Source: Candidatus Babelota bacterium
Lineage (GTDB): Bacteria; Babelota; Babeliae; Babelales; Vermiphilaceae
NCBI GenBank assembly: GCA_029262555.1
Contig: JAJCZE010000006.1
Span: forward strand, 1 to 64,000
DNA length: 64,000 nucleotides
Reading direction: 5' to 3'
The notes under the pieces are model-generated. The model saw only the letters and a list, made by a program, of their open reading frames with translations, was not told where the DNA came from and made no database searches. Made by a program: the position numbers and the translations under genes. The number at the start of each line of letters is the position of its first letter. Positions within the stretch are counted from its first letter, which is position 1. Shown one piece after another: positions 35,768 through 44,508 of the stretch.

Positions 35768-35999
35768 ATAATTTGGCACGAACGACATGAGGATCTTGTA
35801 GTGCCTCTAAAGCGAACCACCTCAACCACGTCTTTAAATCTGCACAGCGTCGCCTTCTTTGTGCCAACTGCCTTTCTGATCTTTCCTGCTCACTCTCAAA
35901 TCGTTCACTTTCTAAGGACTGGAGAGGAACCCGCTCCCACACAATGTCGCACATTATTGACGCTGAAATAAATAACAATAAAAACAAAAGCCTTTTCAT
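35766..35999 (-). CDS. Small exported protein, hypothetical
   Basis: The 77-residue product has a signal peptide (MKRLLFLLLFISASIMC), a possible lipobox cysteine (ASIMC), and a charged Glu/Arg-rich helix (ESERFESEQERSERQLAQ) with a short Trp-containing tail. AAAGGGA precedes the ATG at 35999. It lies 12 bases downstream of cysS on the same strand. No family recognised; a small lipoprotein is possible. Confidence 0.6.
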   Translation of the reverse strand: MKRLLFLLLFISASIMCDIVWERVPLQSLESERFESEQERSERQLAQRRRRCADLKTWLRWFALEALQDPHVVRAKL

Positions 36000-36011
36000 A
36001 GTCGTCCCTTT

Positions 36012-37343
36012 TTACTTTTTATCCCTTACTTCATATCCCATTGCTTTCAATTGATCACGTATCGCGTCAGCACGTGCCCAATCTTTTGCAGCTCGCGCCG
36101 CTTCACGCTCATCAATCAGCTTTTGCATTTCAGAATTTATCTCTTGTTCTTTCTCTTCAACGATTTTTAATCGTAAACCAAGTACATCATGTAATAATTG
36201 TTTTACCGCTGATGCCAACTTTTGATCATCTTTTAGCGTATCAATCTGCTCAAATACTACGCCAAGCATACCCGCACTGTTTAAGTCTTCACGCATAAAA
36301 TCAAGCATACGCTGAGTTACCGGCATAGCTTCTAATTGCGCAAGCGAATACGTGCCAACGGGAACTGCATCTAATACGCGGCATAATCTACGATAGCTTT
36401 TTGCTGCTCCATCAAGATCATGAAATGAAAATTCCATTGGAGAATGATAATGGTGCTGCAAAAAGTAAAAACGCAATTCCATCGGATCATATTTTTTGAA
36501 AATATCTTCTATGGCAATAATATTACCCAGCGATTTAGACATTTTTTCTGCATCGAGGCGCATAAGGCCATTATGCATCCAATAGTTTGCGAACGATTTT
36601 CCCGTAAGTGCCTCTGATTGTGCTACTTCATTTTCATGATGCGGAAATAATAAATCACGGCCTCCGCCATGAATATCAATTTGATCGCCTAAATAATGTG
36701 ATGCCATCGCAGAGCATTCAATGTGCCATCCCGGACGGCCCCATCCCCATGGGCTCTGCCAAAACGTACCGTCAGCTTCTTTTTTCCACAGTGCAAAATC
36801 AAGCGGGTCACGCTTTTTTTCATCCGCTTCAATACGCGTACCTGCGCGAAGCTCATCAACTTTTTGTTTTGAAAGTTTACCGTATTCAGGAAAGCTTCTT
36901 ACTGAAAAATAAACGTCGCCATTACTTTCGTATGCATTACCTTTTGCAATGAGCTTTTCAATAAAATTAATGATAAGTGGCATGCTCGTAGTAACGCGTG
37001 GCTCATGCTGCGGCGCAACGTTATTGAGCTGCTGCATTTCTTTTTGATACTGCGCAATTATTTTTTCGGCAATTTCTGGATAGCGCAACGGATCACCAAG
37101 TTGCTCTTGGGCTTTTTTTAAGAGTTTATCATCAATATCGGTATAGTTACGGCAATACGTAACATCGTATCCTAAAAATTGTAACCATCGATACAATAAA
37201 TCGAAAGATACATACGAACGTGCATGCCCAATATGTGCACGATCATACGGCGTAATACCACACGCATAGAGTGTTACTTTTTTAGGCTGCAATGAATGAA
37301 ATGTTTCTTTTTTTCCAGATAAGGTATTTGTGAGGGTAACCAT
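36012..37343 (-). CDS. cysS: Cysteinyl-tRNA synthetase
   Basis: I chose the ATG at 37343 (MVTLTNTLSGKKE) with AGTAGG upstream; an earlier in-frame ATG adds eleven non-conserved residues. The 443-residue enzyme has the Zn-site 'ACGITPYD' (C28), HIGH at 37-40, 'WHIECSAM', 'HGGGRDLLFPHHENE' and KMSKS near 266, the full class I CysRS signature. It charges tRNA-Cys. The C-terminal domain is slightly short but complete. Confidence 0.96.
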   Translation of the reverse strand: MVTLTNTLSGKKETFHSLQPKKVTLYACGITPYDRAHIGHARSYVSFDLLYRWLQFLGYDVTYCRNYTDIDDKLLKKAQEQLGDPLRYPEIAEKIIAQYQKEMQQLNNVAPQHEPRVTTSMPLIINFIEKLIAKGNAYESNGDVYFSVRSFPEYGKLSKQKVDELRAGTRIEADEKKRDPLDFALWKKEADGTFWQSPWGWGRPGWHIECSAMASHYLGDQIDIHGGGRDLLFPHHENEVAQSEALTGKSFANYWMHNGLMRLDAEKMSKSLGNIIAIEDIFKKYDPMELRFYFLQHHYHSPMEFSFHDLDGAAKSYRRLCRVLDAVPVGTYSLAQLEAMPVTQRMLDFMREDLNSAGMLGVVFEQIDTLKDDQKLASAVKQLLHDVLGLRLKIVEEKEQEINSEMQKLIDEREAARAAKDWARADAIRDQLKAMGYEVRDKK

Positions 37344-37791
37344 AAAAAACCTACTGTTAATGCATCGGATTCCCAACTCTCTCCGCTTTACCCAATTTGC
37401 GTTGGGACCCAGCCGTTCGCCCTGATACTTCGATAAACTCAGCAGTAAACGCTACGCTCATCGCTCTCTCCGTTCGCCCTGAGCTTGTCGAAGGGTCTAA
37501 AACAATGCAACTAAATTAGTGTGACAATATTATTTAACCAATATTACGTTATCATTTTTGCATATTCACCCGCTCGATACCCTTCGACAAGCTCAGGGCG
37601 AACGGGGGGATTATAATGCATTTTTTAGTAATTCAACTAACTATTTTTTACTCTTTGTGTGCCATTTTATCTTACCCAAAAAAGGAGAATCACTCTAGTC
37701 AATTGGAAAAAAAATAGCTATATTCAATCATCGCACAACAAAACCTTTACGACCCCTCTCAAATCAGCAGTCAAAAGGCAGGAGCTTGTAG
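37344..37791. other. Intergenic region carrying composite repeats between cysS and bamA
   Basis: No gene is seen here. From left to right: a palindromic unit in reverse orientation (37385-37412, CCCAATTTGCGTTGGG), a diverged REP-like copy (37413-37442), a forward REP-like copy (37470-37495), its inverted partner (37580-37605), then AT-rich DNA leading to the bamA ribosome site AGGAG. Confidence 0.7.
37470..37605. repeat. Inverted REP-like pair 1
   Basis: The left arm (37470-37495) starts CCGTTCG and ends CGAAGGG. The right arm (37580-37605) is its exact reverse complement, with an 84-base spacer. Both carry the GCCC/GGGC variant and GAGCTTG. Confidence 0.85.
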
Positions 37792-40368
37792 ATGACGCCA
37801 GCATATAAAAATCGATTATTACTTATACCTTTAATAGCAAGTTGCTTTCTTTTAACTTCGCACGTTTCTCAATGTGAAGAAATGGAAATAGAAGTAGAGC
37901 AAAGAGAAGAGCAATCGCCCCAAGACCCTGAAGAGGCTCAAGAGCAAGCGCCGCAAAGCATACAAGCACAACGACGCATACGAGACATAAAAATACTGGG
38001 CAATACCACAGTATCAACCGATGCACTCCTTAACTATGTGCCATACCAAATTGGCGAAACAGTAACATTACAAGCAAACGGCCAGATTGAACGTTCTGCC
38101 CAATTGATTCGCAATCTCTATAGTGGATTAAAACGGTTCAGAAACATCTCTCTTTTTGGTGAGCTCATTGAGCCGGATGAATTAATTCTTCATATCGTAG
38201 TGCAAGAAAAAACACCCCTTAAAGATATTTTGTTTAAAGATAATAAAAATCTTCCGGAAAAAGAGATCCGAAAAAAGGTTGATCTTGATGTCCCTGCCGT
38301 TGATCCCGAAGAGCTGAAATCATTTGCCGAGCAGATGAAAAAGCTGTACTACGAAAAAGGCTTTCAGAACGTTGAAATCGATACCGATTTAGAGATCGAT
38401 GAAAAAGATGGCAAAGCAATTGCTGTATTCACAATGAAAGAAGGCGATAAATCTCGAATTAGACGCGTGCACTTTAAAGGTAACGAAGCGTTCACAGACA
38501 AAGAACTTAAAAACATTATCATGTTTTCTAAAGAAGAATGGATCCTCAGCTTTTTAGATAAAAGTGGTACATACTACCCTGATCGAATAGAAGGCGATAA
38601 ACATTTCCTTGAGCAATTTTATCAAAACAATGGATACCTACATGCAAAAGTGCTCGATATTGTCGTTGAAAAAGAGCAAGATACAAACGTGCTTGCGATT
38701 ACGTTTGTAATTGAAGAAGGAGATCGTTACAAAATCAAAGATGTTGAAGCTCCAGGCAATGAGTTAATTTCTGAAGATTTTTTAGTTGCTAATCTTCCTG
38801 TGCAATCAGGCCAATGGTATTCACGTGAAGCGATTGGCAATACAATCAAACAAATGGAAACGCTGTGGGGAAATATGGGATACATATTTGCTTCCATCGA
38901 GCCTTCCGTAACCGTTGATGAAGATGAAAAGACCGTTAATATTTCATTCATCTCTGATATTGGTAAAAAAATTACATTGAATCGAATTACTATTAAAGGT
39001 AATAAAAAAACACGCGATAAAGTGATTCGTCGCCGCATTCCACTTATTGAAGGAAGCACTCTTACACAAGGCGCCATGGACGGTTCCAAAAATGGCATTT
39101 CAAGTCTCGGTTATTTTGAACAGCAAGATGGCGTTAACTGGAAAGTGCGCCGGATTGATGACGAAACTGCAGATCTTGATTTAATCGTTAAAGAAGCAAA
39201 AACTGGCCATGCAAGTGTGCAACTTCAATTTGGTGGTGCAGAAAAAAACATAGAATCACCTCTCTCTGCTATTAACGTAAAAGCATCTCTGGCTGATACA
39301 AACGTATTTGGCACAGGTCTTGCAGTTAATTTTGAAGGCAGCTGGTCTAAAGATGAGCAAACAGTTAATTTCCATCTTGCCCAACCATGGCTTTTTGATA
39401 AACCAATTTCTGGAGCAATGGATATTTATCACAAACGCCCTTCGTATGATCAACTTCGCCACGTATCGGCCGTTAATTCACGCGTTACGGGTGGAGCATT
39501 TACGCTTGGCTTTATTACTCCCCCTCGCTGGCAGGTGTTAAATAGTTCACAAGTACTTTTCAGTCTTGGACTTGATAGCATCAAATATAATCGTCCGCCA
39601 CAAGTATTAGGAATCTCTCAATCTGAAGTGCCGCGTGGCGTTTCACGATTTGAAGCGCGTCGCGATTATGAAAAAATTCTGCAACGAGAATTTACACCGG
39701 GCGGATTTTTATGGCTTGCAAATGTAATTGAGCAAGATAAAAGAAATCACCCTATGCACACAAGCCGTGGTCAAAAATGGAAAGTTACTACTAAAGTAGC
39801 TATGCCATCTTTAGACTTTGAAAACAGCGGCGTTGAGGATGATGCCACTCGTAGAAAGCTTGGATTTGGGAAACTGTTTCTTGATTATACCTGGTGGACG
39901 CCATTAATTGGCGAGCGCGACTTAGTATTTAAATATCATTTATTTTTTGGACTGGCATCTCCATACAGTAATCACGTTATTCCGTTTAGTGAGCTGTTCC
40001 ATATTGGTGGTGATACTACTGTCCGTGGTTTCTCGTATGGTGAAATTGGCCCTAAATTCTTAGGCGATACGATCGGTGCAAAAAAAGCATTTTATATGAA
40101 TGCAGAGCTTATTTTCCCAATTACCCCAGACTTTAGCATGAAAGGCGTTGTCTTTTATGATGGCGGTGCTGGATGGGATAACCCCTATGCCGATTGTGCA
40201 AATCCATTATTAATCACTGATAACAATTTTGATTACCGTCACGCGGTTGGATTTGGATTGCGCATGCTCCAACCAATGCCAGTCCGAGTAGACTGGGGCT
40301 TTAAGCTCGATGCGCGAACTGGTGAAAAAGAAAGCCAAGTGCACTTTGGCATGACGTACGATTGGTAA
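37792..40368 (+). CDS. bamA: Outer-membrane protein assembly factor BamA (Omp85)
   Basis: The 858-residue protein has a signal peptide (about 1-29), an acidic Glu/Gln linker (30-60), then consecutive POTRA domains starting 'RIRDIKILGNTTVSTDALLN' at about 62, with repeats near 145, 225 ('IRRVHFKGNEAFTDKELKN'), 310 and 390 ('LNRITIKGNKKTRDKVIRR'). The C-terminal beta-barrel (about 470-858) contains 'GGDTTVRGFSYGEIGP', the conserved VRGF motif of BamA, and ends in an aromatic residue (YDW). It inserts outer-membrane proteins, so the organism has an outer membrane. Confidence 0.96.
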   Translation: MTPAYKNRLLLIPLIASCFLLTSHVSQCEEMEIEVEQREEQSPQDPEEAQEQAPQSIQAQRRIRDIKILGNTTVSTDALLNYVPYQIGETVTLQANGQIERSAQLIRNLYSGLKRFRNISLFGELIEPDELILHIVVQEKTPLKDILFKDNKNLPEKEIRKKVDLDVPAVDPEELKSFAEQMKKLYYEKGFQNVEIDTDLEIDEKDGKAIAVFTMKEGDKSRIRRVHFKGNEAFTDKELKNIIMFSKEEWILSFLDKSGTYYPDRIEGDKHFLEQFYQNNGYLHAKVLDIVVEKEQDTNVLAITFVIEEGDRYKIKDVEAPGNELISEDFLVANLPVQSGQWYSREAIGNTIKQMETLWGNMGYIFASIEPSVTVDEDEKTVNISFISDIGKKITLNRITIKGNKKTRDKVIRRRIPLIEGSTLTQGAMDGSKNGISSLGYFEQQDGVNWKVRRIDDETADLDLIVKEAKTGHASVQLQFGGAEKNIESPLSAINVKASLADTNVFGTGLAVNFEGSWSKDEQTVNFHLAQPWLFDKPISGAMDIYHKRPSYDQLRHVSAVNSRVTGGAFTLGFITPPRWQVLNSSQVLFSLGLDSIKYNRPPQVLGISQSEVPRGVSRFEARRDYEKILQREFTPGGFLWLANVIEQDKRNHPMHTSRGQKWKVTTKVAMPSLDFENSGVEDDATRRKLGFGKLFLDYTWWTPLIGERDLVFKYHLFFGLASPYSNHVIPFSELFHIGGDTTVRGFSYGEIGPKFLGDTIGAKKAFYMNAELIFPITPDFSMKGVVFYDGGAGWDNPYADCANPLLITDNNFDYRHAVGFGLRMLQPMPVRVDWGFKLDARTGEKESQVHFGMTYDW

Positions 40369-40371
40369 TTG

Positions 40372-40929
40372 TTAGGCAGATTGTGCTTGCCACGTAAATG
40401 AACTCCAGCCCCCAAACACGGTTTTAAAGTTCATTCGTTTCAAATCATCTGGCCAATTCACGTTTTTCTTTTTCAGTGCACGCACTACATATTGATACGG
40501 CTTATTCAATATATAAAGTTCATTATTTAAAATACCAATTCGACCTTCTTTTTCAGAATCGCCTTTTTTTTCTGAAGCTTTTAATGACCGCTGAAAGCGA
40601 TACGGCATTTTATTGAAAGTTGACAATGCGTACTCTTTTGCCAGTTGAAAGCGCGTATTTGATGCATATTGAGAAACAGGCCCTTCAAGTGCCGCAAGGG
40701 TTTGCTCTAGCTTTCTCAACCCTGCAGGCTCTAAAACAGGCTTCATAACCTCTATTGACCGTTTATATCCAGCTTTAGCCAATGCAAAAGCCAAAGCCTT
40801 CAGCTCAGGTGCATCAGCATGCTTTATTACATACAAAAATGCTTTTTCTTTTGGATTACTTGCCTGGGCAAACGAAAAGTTTCCTATAGTAGCTGCCAGA
40901 GCAAAAATAACATATAATCGCTTTCTCAT
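40372..40929 (-). CDS. Exported protein, hypothetical
   Basis: I chose the ATG at 40929 (MRKRLYVIFALAATIGNFSFAQA), six bases after AAGGA; two ATGs further up fit this site poorly. The 185-residue product has a clear signal peptide and an alpha-helical, Lys/Ala/Leu-rich body (KALAFALAKAGYKRSIEVMKPVLEPAGLRK). A charged loop (KASEKKGDSEKEG) and an aromatic C-terminus follow. It converges with bamA 3 bases away. No family recognised. Confidence 0.65.
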   Translation of the reverse strand: MRKRLYVIFALAATIGNFSFAQASNPKEKAFLYVIKHADAPELKALAFALAKAGYKRSIEVMKPVLEPAGLRKLEQTLAALEGPVSQYASNTRFQLAKEYALSTFNKMPYRFQRSLKASEKKGDSEKEGRIGILNNELYILNKPYQYVVRALKKKNVNWPDDLKRMNFKTVFGGWSSFTWQAQSA

Positions 40930-41097
40930 ATTCATTCCTTTTTTTATCACTGTATCACTCTCCTACTTAATACAAATAGTATCAAATTCCGGCATTCAAA
41001 CACAAGGGTTTCATCGCCCTATTTAAATCCTTGCAGATCCACATGCACAACAAAAAAACTTCGAATGCATCGCACCAAAAGGCCTATCATGCCCACC

Positions 41098-41125
41098 TTG
41101 CATCAAATTCTATTTGTAGTAGAAT
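41098..41125 (+). promoter_or_regulatory. Candidate sigma-70 promoter for the small protein gene at 41189
   Basis: TTGCAT (41098-41103), a 16-base spacer and TAGAAT (41120-41125), about 60 bases before the ATG at 41189. Confidence 0.45.
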
Positions 41126-41188
41126 GGAGTAAGTTACATTTTTCTCAAACGACTATTCACAAAACACACTTTTAATGGGGGATATCCT

Positions 41189-41482
41189 ATGAAAAAGCTT
41201 CTTTTAACTCTTTCTTTGGTCGCAAGCGTAGCTTCAGTTTCTGCAGATCCAACAGCACCAGCAGCATTATCACGATTTGAAATATTTAAAACAAATCTTC
41301 AAGTCACTGCTAAAAATTCTCGTGCGGGTAAATTCGTAACAGCACACCCGGTTGCTAGCAAAAGAGCTGGATATGTAGCAGTTACTGCAGTTGTTGCAGT
41401 TGCAGCTAAAAAAGCTTACGATCGCTACAAAGCATGGAAAAAAGCTAAAGCTGATAAAAATGAAGACGTAGCAACAGCGTAA
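41189..41482 (+). CDS. Small exported Ala/Lys-rich membrane protein, hypothetical
   Basis: The 97-residue product has a signal peptide (MKKLLLTLSLVASVASVSA), a short polar middle and a hydrophobic segment (AGYVAVTAVVAVAAKKAYDRY), then a Lys-rich tail (KAWKKAKADKNEDVATA). This 'signal peptide - short hydrophobic segment - basic tail' layout recurs in several other small proteins of the window. It is monocistronic, with GGGGGAT before the ATG and a terminator behind it. Confidence 0.65.
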   Translation: MKKLLLTLSLVASVASVSADPTAPAALSRFEIFKTNLQVTAKNSRAGKFVTAHPVASKRAGYVAVTAVVAVAAKKAYDRYKAWKKAKADKNEDVATA

Positions 41483-41507
41483 TACGCGCTACTCTTTTTT
41501 AAAAATT

Positions 41508-41539
41508 AAAAAGGCCGGCATATACTGCTGGCCTTTTTT
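41508..41539 (+). terminator. Intrinsic terminator
   Basis: Stem AAGGCCGGCA/TGCTGGCCTT (one mismatch) followed by TTTTTT, 26 bases after the stop of the small protein gene. Confidence 0.85.
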
Positions 41540-41593
41540 CTGGCATTTGCCCACTCCTTTATGCTACATATAAAACAAAAAAGGAGCTGGGCC

Positions 41594-41863
41594 ATGAAAA
41601 AAACATTCTTTATCGCCCTTTTTATTTCTACACATATCAGTTTTCTTTTCTTACATATCCATAAGCAAATGCAGTTCATTAAGCAATCATTTGAAAAACA
41701 ATCTAATGAGCAGCTTCTTGCAAAAATGAAGCACGAAAAACAAGCAAAGCAAAATGAGCTTTACGCATTGCAAAACAAAAAAGAAATTAAAACGTACGCA
41801 GAAAACCAACTGGATCTCAAACCAGTCAGTATGACGCAGCTGCGTAGATTGCCCCATGAGTAG
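41594..41863 (+). CDS. Candidate FtsL-like bitopic division protein
   Basis: I chose the ATG at 41594 (MKKTFFIALFISTHISFLFLHIHK) after AAGGAG. The 89-residue product has one N-terminal membrane segment, then a coiled-coil-like helix (QMQFIKQSFEKQSNEQLLAKMKHEKQAKQNELYALQ) and a short tail. Size, topology, coiled coil and position immediately before ftsI, with overlapping reading frames, are the hallmarks of FtsL, whose sequence is poorly conserved. FtsL/FtsB-type proteins activate FtsWI in septal peptidoglycan synthesis. The assignment rests on context. Confidence 0.55.
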   Translation: MKKTFFIALFISTHISFLFLHIHKQMQFIKQSFEKQSNEQLLAKMKHEKQAKQNELYALQNKKEIKTYAENQLDLKPVSMTQLRRLPHE

Positions 41864-43490
41864 CCGCACGATTTCTACTCGCTCTGCAATTGTCTTTTTT
41901 ATTGGAATTGGATGTTATGCAATTTTGTGGTGCAATTTAGCCATCATTCAACTATTTAATAGTTCGTTTTTTGCGTCACTCGCACAGCATCAATATAGAA
42001 TAACAATGACAAAACTCCCTGAGCGTGGACACATTTTAGATCGCACCGGCTCTGCCTATTTGGCTACCAATCGCTCCTGCATTTCTGCATTTTTAATTCC
42101 AAAAAAAATTGAAAATAAATCGATCGTGCTTGATTTTCTTGCAACGCATTTTCCTACCGCTGCAGCACGCCTACAAAAAAAACCAACCGCAGCATTTCTC
42201 TATATTAAACGTCGCCTGACTGATCAGGAATTGAAAACTATTACCGATTTTTCTAATCCTGATATTCATTTACTCGAAGAAACAAGTCGATTTTATCCAT
42301 TACCATCCGCCGCACCATTAATTGGATTTACCAATATTGATAACGTAGGCTGCGCTGGCATTGAGCAAACATGCAACGATAAGCTTACGGGAGCACCATT
42401 AAAAGTGCTTTTAGAAAAAGATGCTCGATCTGGCTATTTTTACTTTCATAAAGAGCTGCAAGATGCTGGCACGCAAAGCATTCCCATTCAACTCACTATC
42501 GATAGCGCATTACAATTTTTAGTAGATGAAGAAGTTGCTGATGCGTGCAAACGATTTAATGCAGTTGAAGCATCTTCTCTCGTACTTGATCCTGATACGG
42601 GTGATATTTTGGCCCTTTCAAGCTATCCATATACCAACCTTGATGATCCAAATTTTGATTTTTACCATACAAAACAACGAGCTGTTACTGAGCAATACGA
42701 ATTAGGATCAGTGCTTAAAGTGTTTGCAGCGCTTGCAGCAATTGAGCAAAACGTAGTGCACACAGATGAGCTCATTGATTGTAAAAACACAAAAAAATGT
42801 TTTATTGATGGGCGCCCGATTACTACCTGGACACCGCATGGCCGTATTCCATTTAGTGAGGTAATTGCATTTTCAAACAATATAGGAATAGCACAAGTCG
42901 CTAAACGACTCGGACCAGATATTGTATCCCACTACAAGCAACTTGGATTTGGGAAAAAAACTGGCATCCCCTTACCTGCCGAAGCATGCGGATTTATCAA
43001 CCCTCCTGAAAAATGGTCTGCCCAATCAATCATCTCTCTTTCTTATGGCTATGAAATCAGTGCCAGCTTACTCCAACTTGCTCAAGCATTTGCACTCATT
43101 GCCCACAATGGCCATTTTGTAACACCGCGACTTTTACTCTCTGATCCAATTCAAATTGGTAAAAATCCTCTGTATCGAGCTGAATCCATCAAATCGATTA
43201 GAGAAATATTACGCCAAACTACGCAGCGAGGAACGGGAAGACGCGCGCAATTAAAAGGGTTTACCGTAATGAGTAAAACCGGAAGTGCAAATACTCTTGT
43301 AAATGGGGTGTATGATCATGATAAAAATATGTATACCGCTGCAGCTATTATTGAAAAAGGACCGTATAAACGAGTAGTGGTAACATGCGTAAAGCATGCA
43401 GACGTTCCAAATGCATTTGCTTCTACTATTGCCATGCCAGTATTACGGCGTATTGCTGAAAAAATGGTGATCCATGAGCGAGTGGTGTAA
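41856..43490 (+). CDS. ftsI: Class B penicillin-binding protein (FtsI-like transpeptidase)
   Basis: The 544-residue protein has an N-terminal membrane anchor (about 10-32), a dimerisation domain starting 'PERGHILDRTGSAYLA', and a transpeptidase domain. The catalytic motifs are S285-V-L-K288, S340-N-N342 and K474-T-G476. It crosslinks septal peptidoglycan. Its start lies inside the end of the upstream ftsL-like gene, a typical division-cluster arrangement. It is slightly shorter than the E. coli homologue. The presence of FtsI implies peptidoglycan-dependent division. Confidence 0.93.
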   Translation: MSSRTISTRSAIVFFIGIGCYAILWCNLAIIQLFNSSFFASLAQHQYRITMTKLPERGHILDRTGSAYLATNRSCISAFLIPKKIENKSIVLDFLATHFPTAAARLQKKPTAAFLYIKRRLTDQELKTITDFSNPDIHLLEETSRFYPLPSAAPLIGFTNIDNVGCAGIEQTCNDKLTGAPLKVLLEKDARSGYFYFHKELQDAGTQSIPIQLTIDSALQFLVDEEVADACKRFNAVEASSLVLDPDTGDILALSSYPYTNLDDPNFDFYHTKQRAVTEQYELGSVLKVFAALAAIEQNVVHTDELIDCKNTKKCFIDGRPITTWTPHGRIPFSEVIAFSNNIGIAQVAKRLGPDIVSHYKQLGFGKKTGIPLPAEACGFINPPEKWSAQSIISLSYGYEISASLLQLAQAFALIAHNGHFVTPRLLLSDPIQIGKNPLYRAESIKSIREILRQTTQRGTGRRAQLKGFTVMSKTGSANTLVNGVYDHDKNMYTAAAIIEKGPYKRVVVTCVKHADVPNAFASTIAMPVLRRIAEKMVIHERVV

Positions 43491-43516
43491 TACCGTTTTG
43501 ATTAAAAGGATGTACT

Positions 43517-44428
43517 ATGAAATCATTCATCATTCCGGCCGACGTGCCCCCTTCAAAAAAAGAACTCTTTATAAAAAACATGCAAACTCTGTGTAAAAAT
43601 ACGGACCATCTTTTTCTTTTTTCCTGTGATCAAAAAATCGAACACCTACACGATGACTTTGACCCAGGCGACGATGATATGCCGCAAGAGGTAATGGATC
43701 CTGAGCATTTTTTCAAAATTGGATCACAAGGTCGAGTGGGTGCACTTGCTACGCAACTTGAACTCATTGCCCGCTACGCGCCACACTATCCTAACATCCC
43801 TTACATTGCAAAATTAAACAGTAAAACCAACCTCATTCCAAATGAGCAAAAAGAGCCACTCAGCGCTCCACTTTGGAACGTAAAAGAAGCGGTACAGCTC
43901 ATTGAGCAAAACAATATTCCTATTATTGGCATTGGTATCACTCTCTATTTAGGGAGTGAGTTTGAAGATAAAATGATGCACTTTGCTGCCAAATCGATTT
44001 TTGAAGCGCATAAAAATGGACTCATTGCAATCGTATGGATGTATCCACGAGGCAAAGCAATTAGTGATGATACTGATCCTCATTTGCTTGCAGGTGCCGC
44101 TGGCGCGGCAAATGCATTGGGAGCCGATATCGTAAAAATCAAACCCCCGCACGCAACAAAAGAAAAATCTGTTGAGCAAAAGTTGCAAGAAATAGTTGTA
44201 GCTGCTGGTAATACACGCGTTATTTGTTCTGGAGGAACCAAAGTAGATCCTTCAAAATATCTACAAAAATTGCAGAGCTTCATTCAAAATGGCACCGTTG
44301 CAGGGACGGCAACAGGGCGTAACGTGTTTCAAAATAGTTTGCCCGAAGCAATTGCAATGACTCAGGCAATATCAGCTATCGTATACGACGGCGCATCTGA
44401 AAAAGAGGCGGTAGCATATATAAAATAA
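43517..44428 (+). CDS. fbaB: Class I (DhnA/FbaB-type) fructose-bisphosphate aldolase-like enzyme
   Basis: The 303-residue protein has the DeoC/LacD/DhnA barrel pattern: 'FLFSCDQKIEHLH', 'YIAKLNSKTNL', 'AIVWMYPRG', the Schiff-base strand 'GADIVKIKPP' near 200-209 and 'VICSGGTKVD'. FbaB-type enzymes cleave or form fructose 1,6-bisphosphate. A related aldolase activity cannot be excluded. It follows ftsI by 26 bases in the same direction. Confidence 0.85.
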   Translation: MKSFIIPADVPPSKKELFIKNMQTLCKNTDHLFLFSCDQKIEHLHDDFDPGDDDMPQEVMDPEHFFKIGSQGRVGALATQLELIARYAPHYPNIPYIAKLNSKTNLIPNEQKEPLSAPLWNVKEAVQLIEQNNIPIIGIGITLYLGSEFEDKMMHFAAKSIFEAHKNGLIAIVWMYPRGKAISDDTDPHLLAGAAGAANALGADIVKIKPPHATKEKSVEQKLQEIVVAAGNTRVICSGGTKVDPSKYLQKLQSFIQNGTVAGTATGRNVFQNSLPEAIAMTQAISAIVYDGASEKEAVAYIK

Positions 44429-44508
44429 GGCTCCTTATTGCACGCTCTTGTAAATCTAGAAAAGACTACGTAAGCTAGAAACGAATTGATCAAAAAGGGA
44501 AATGATTA

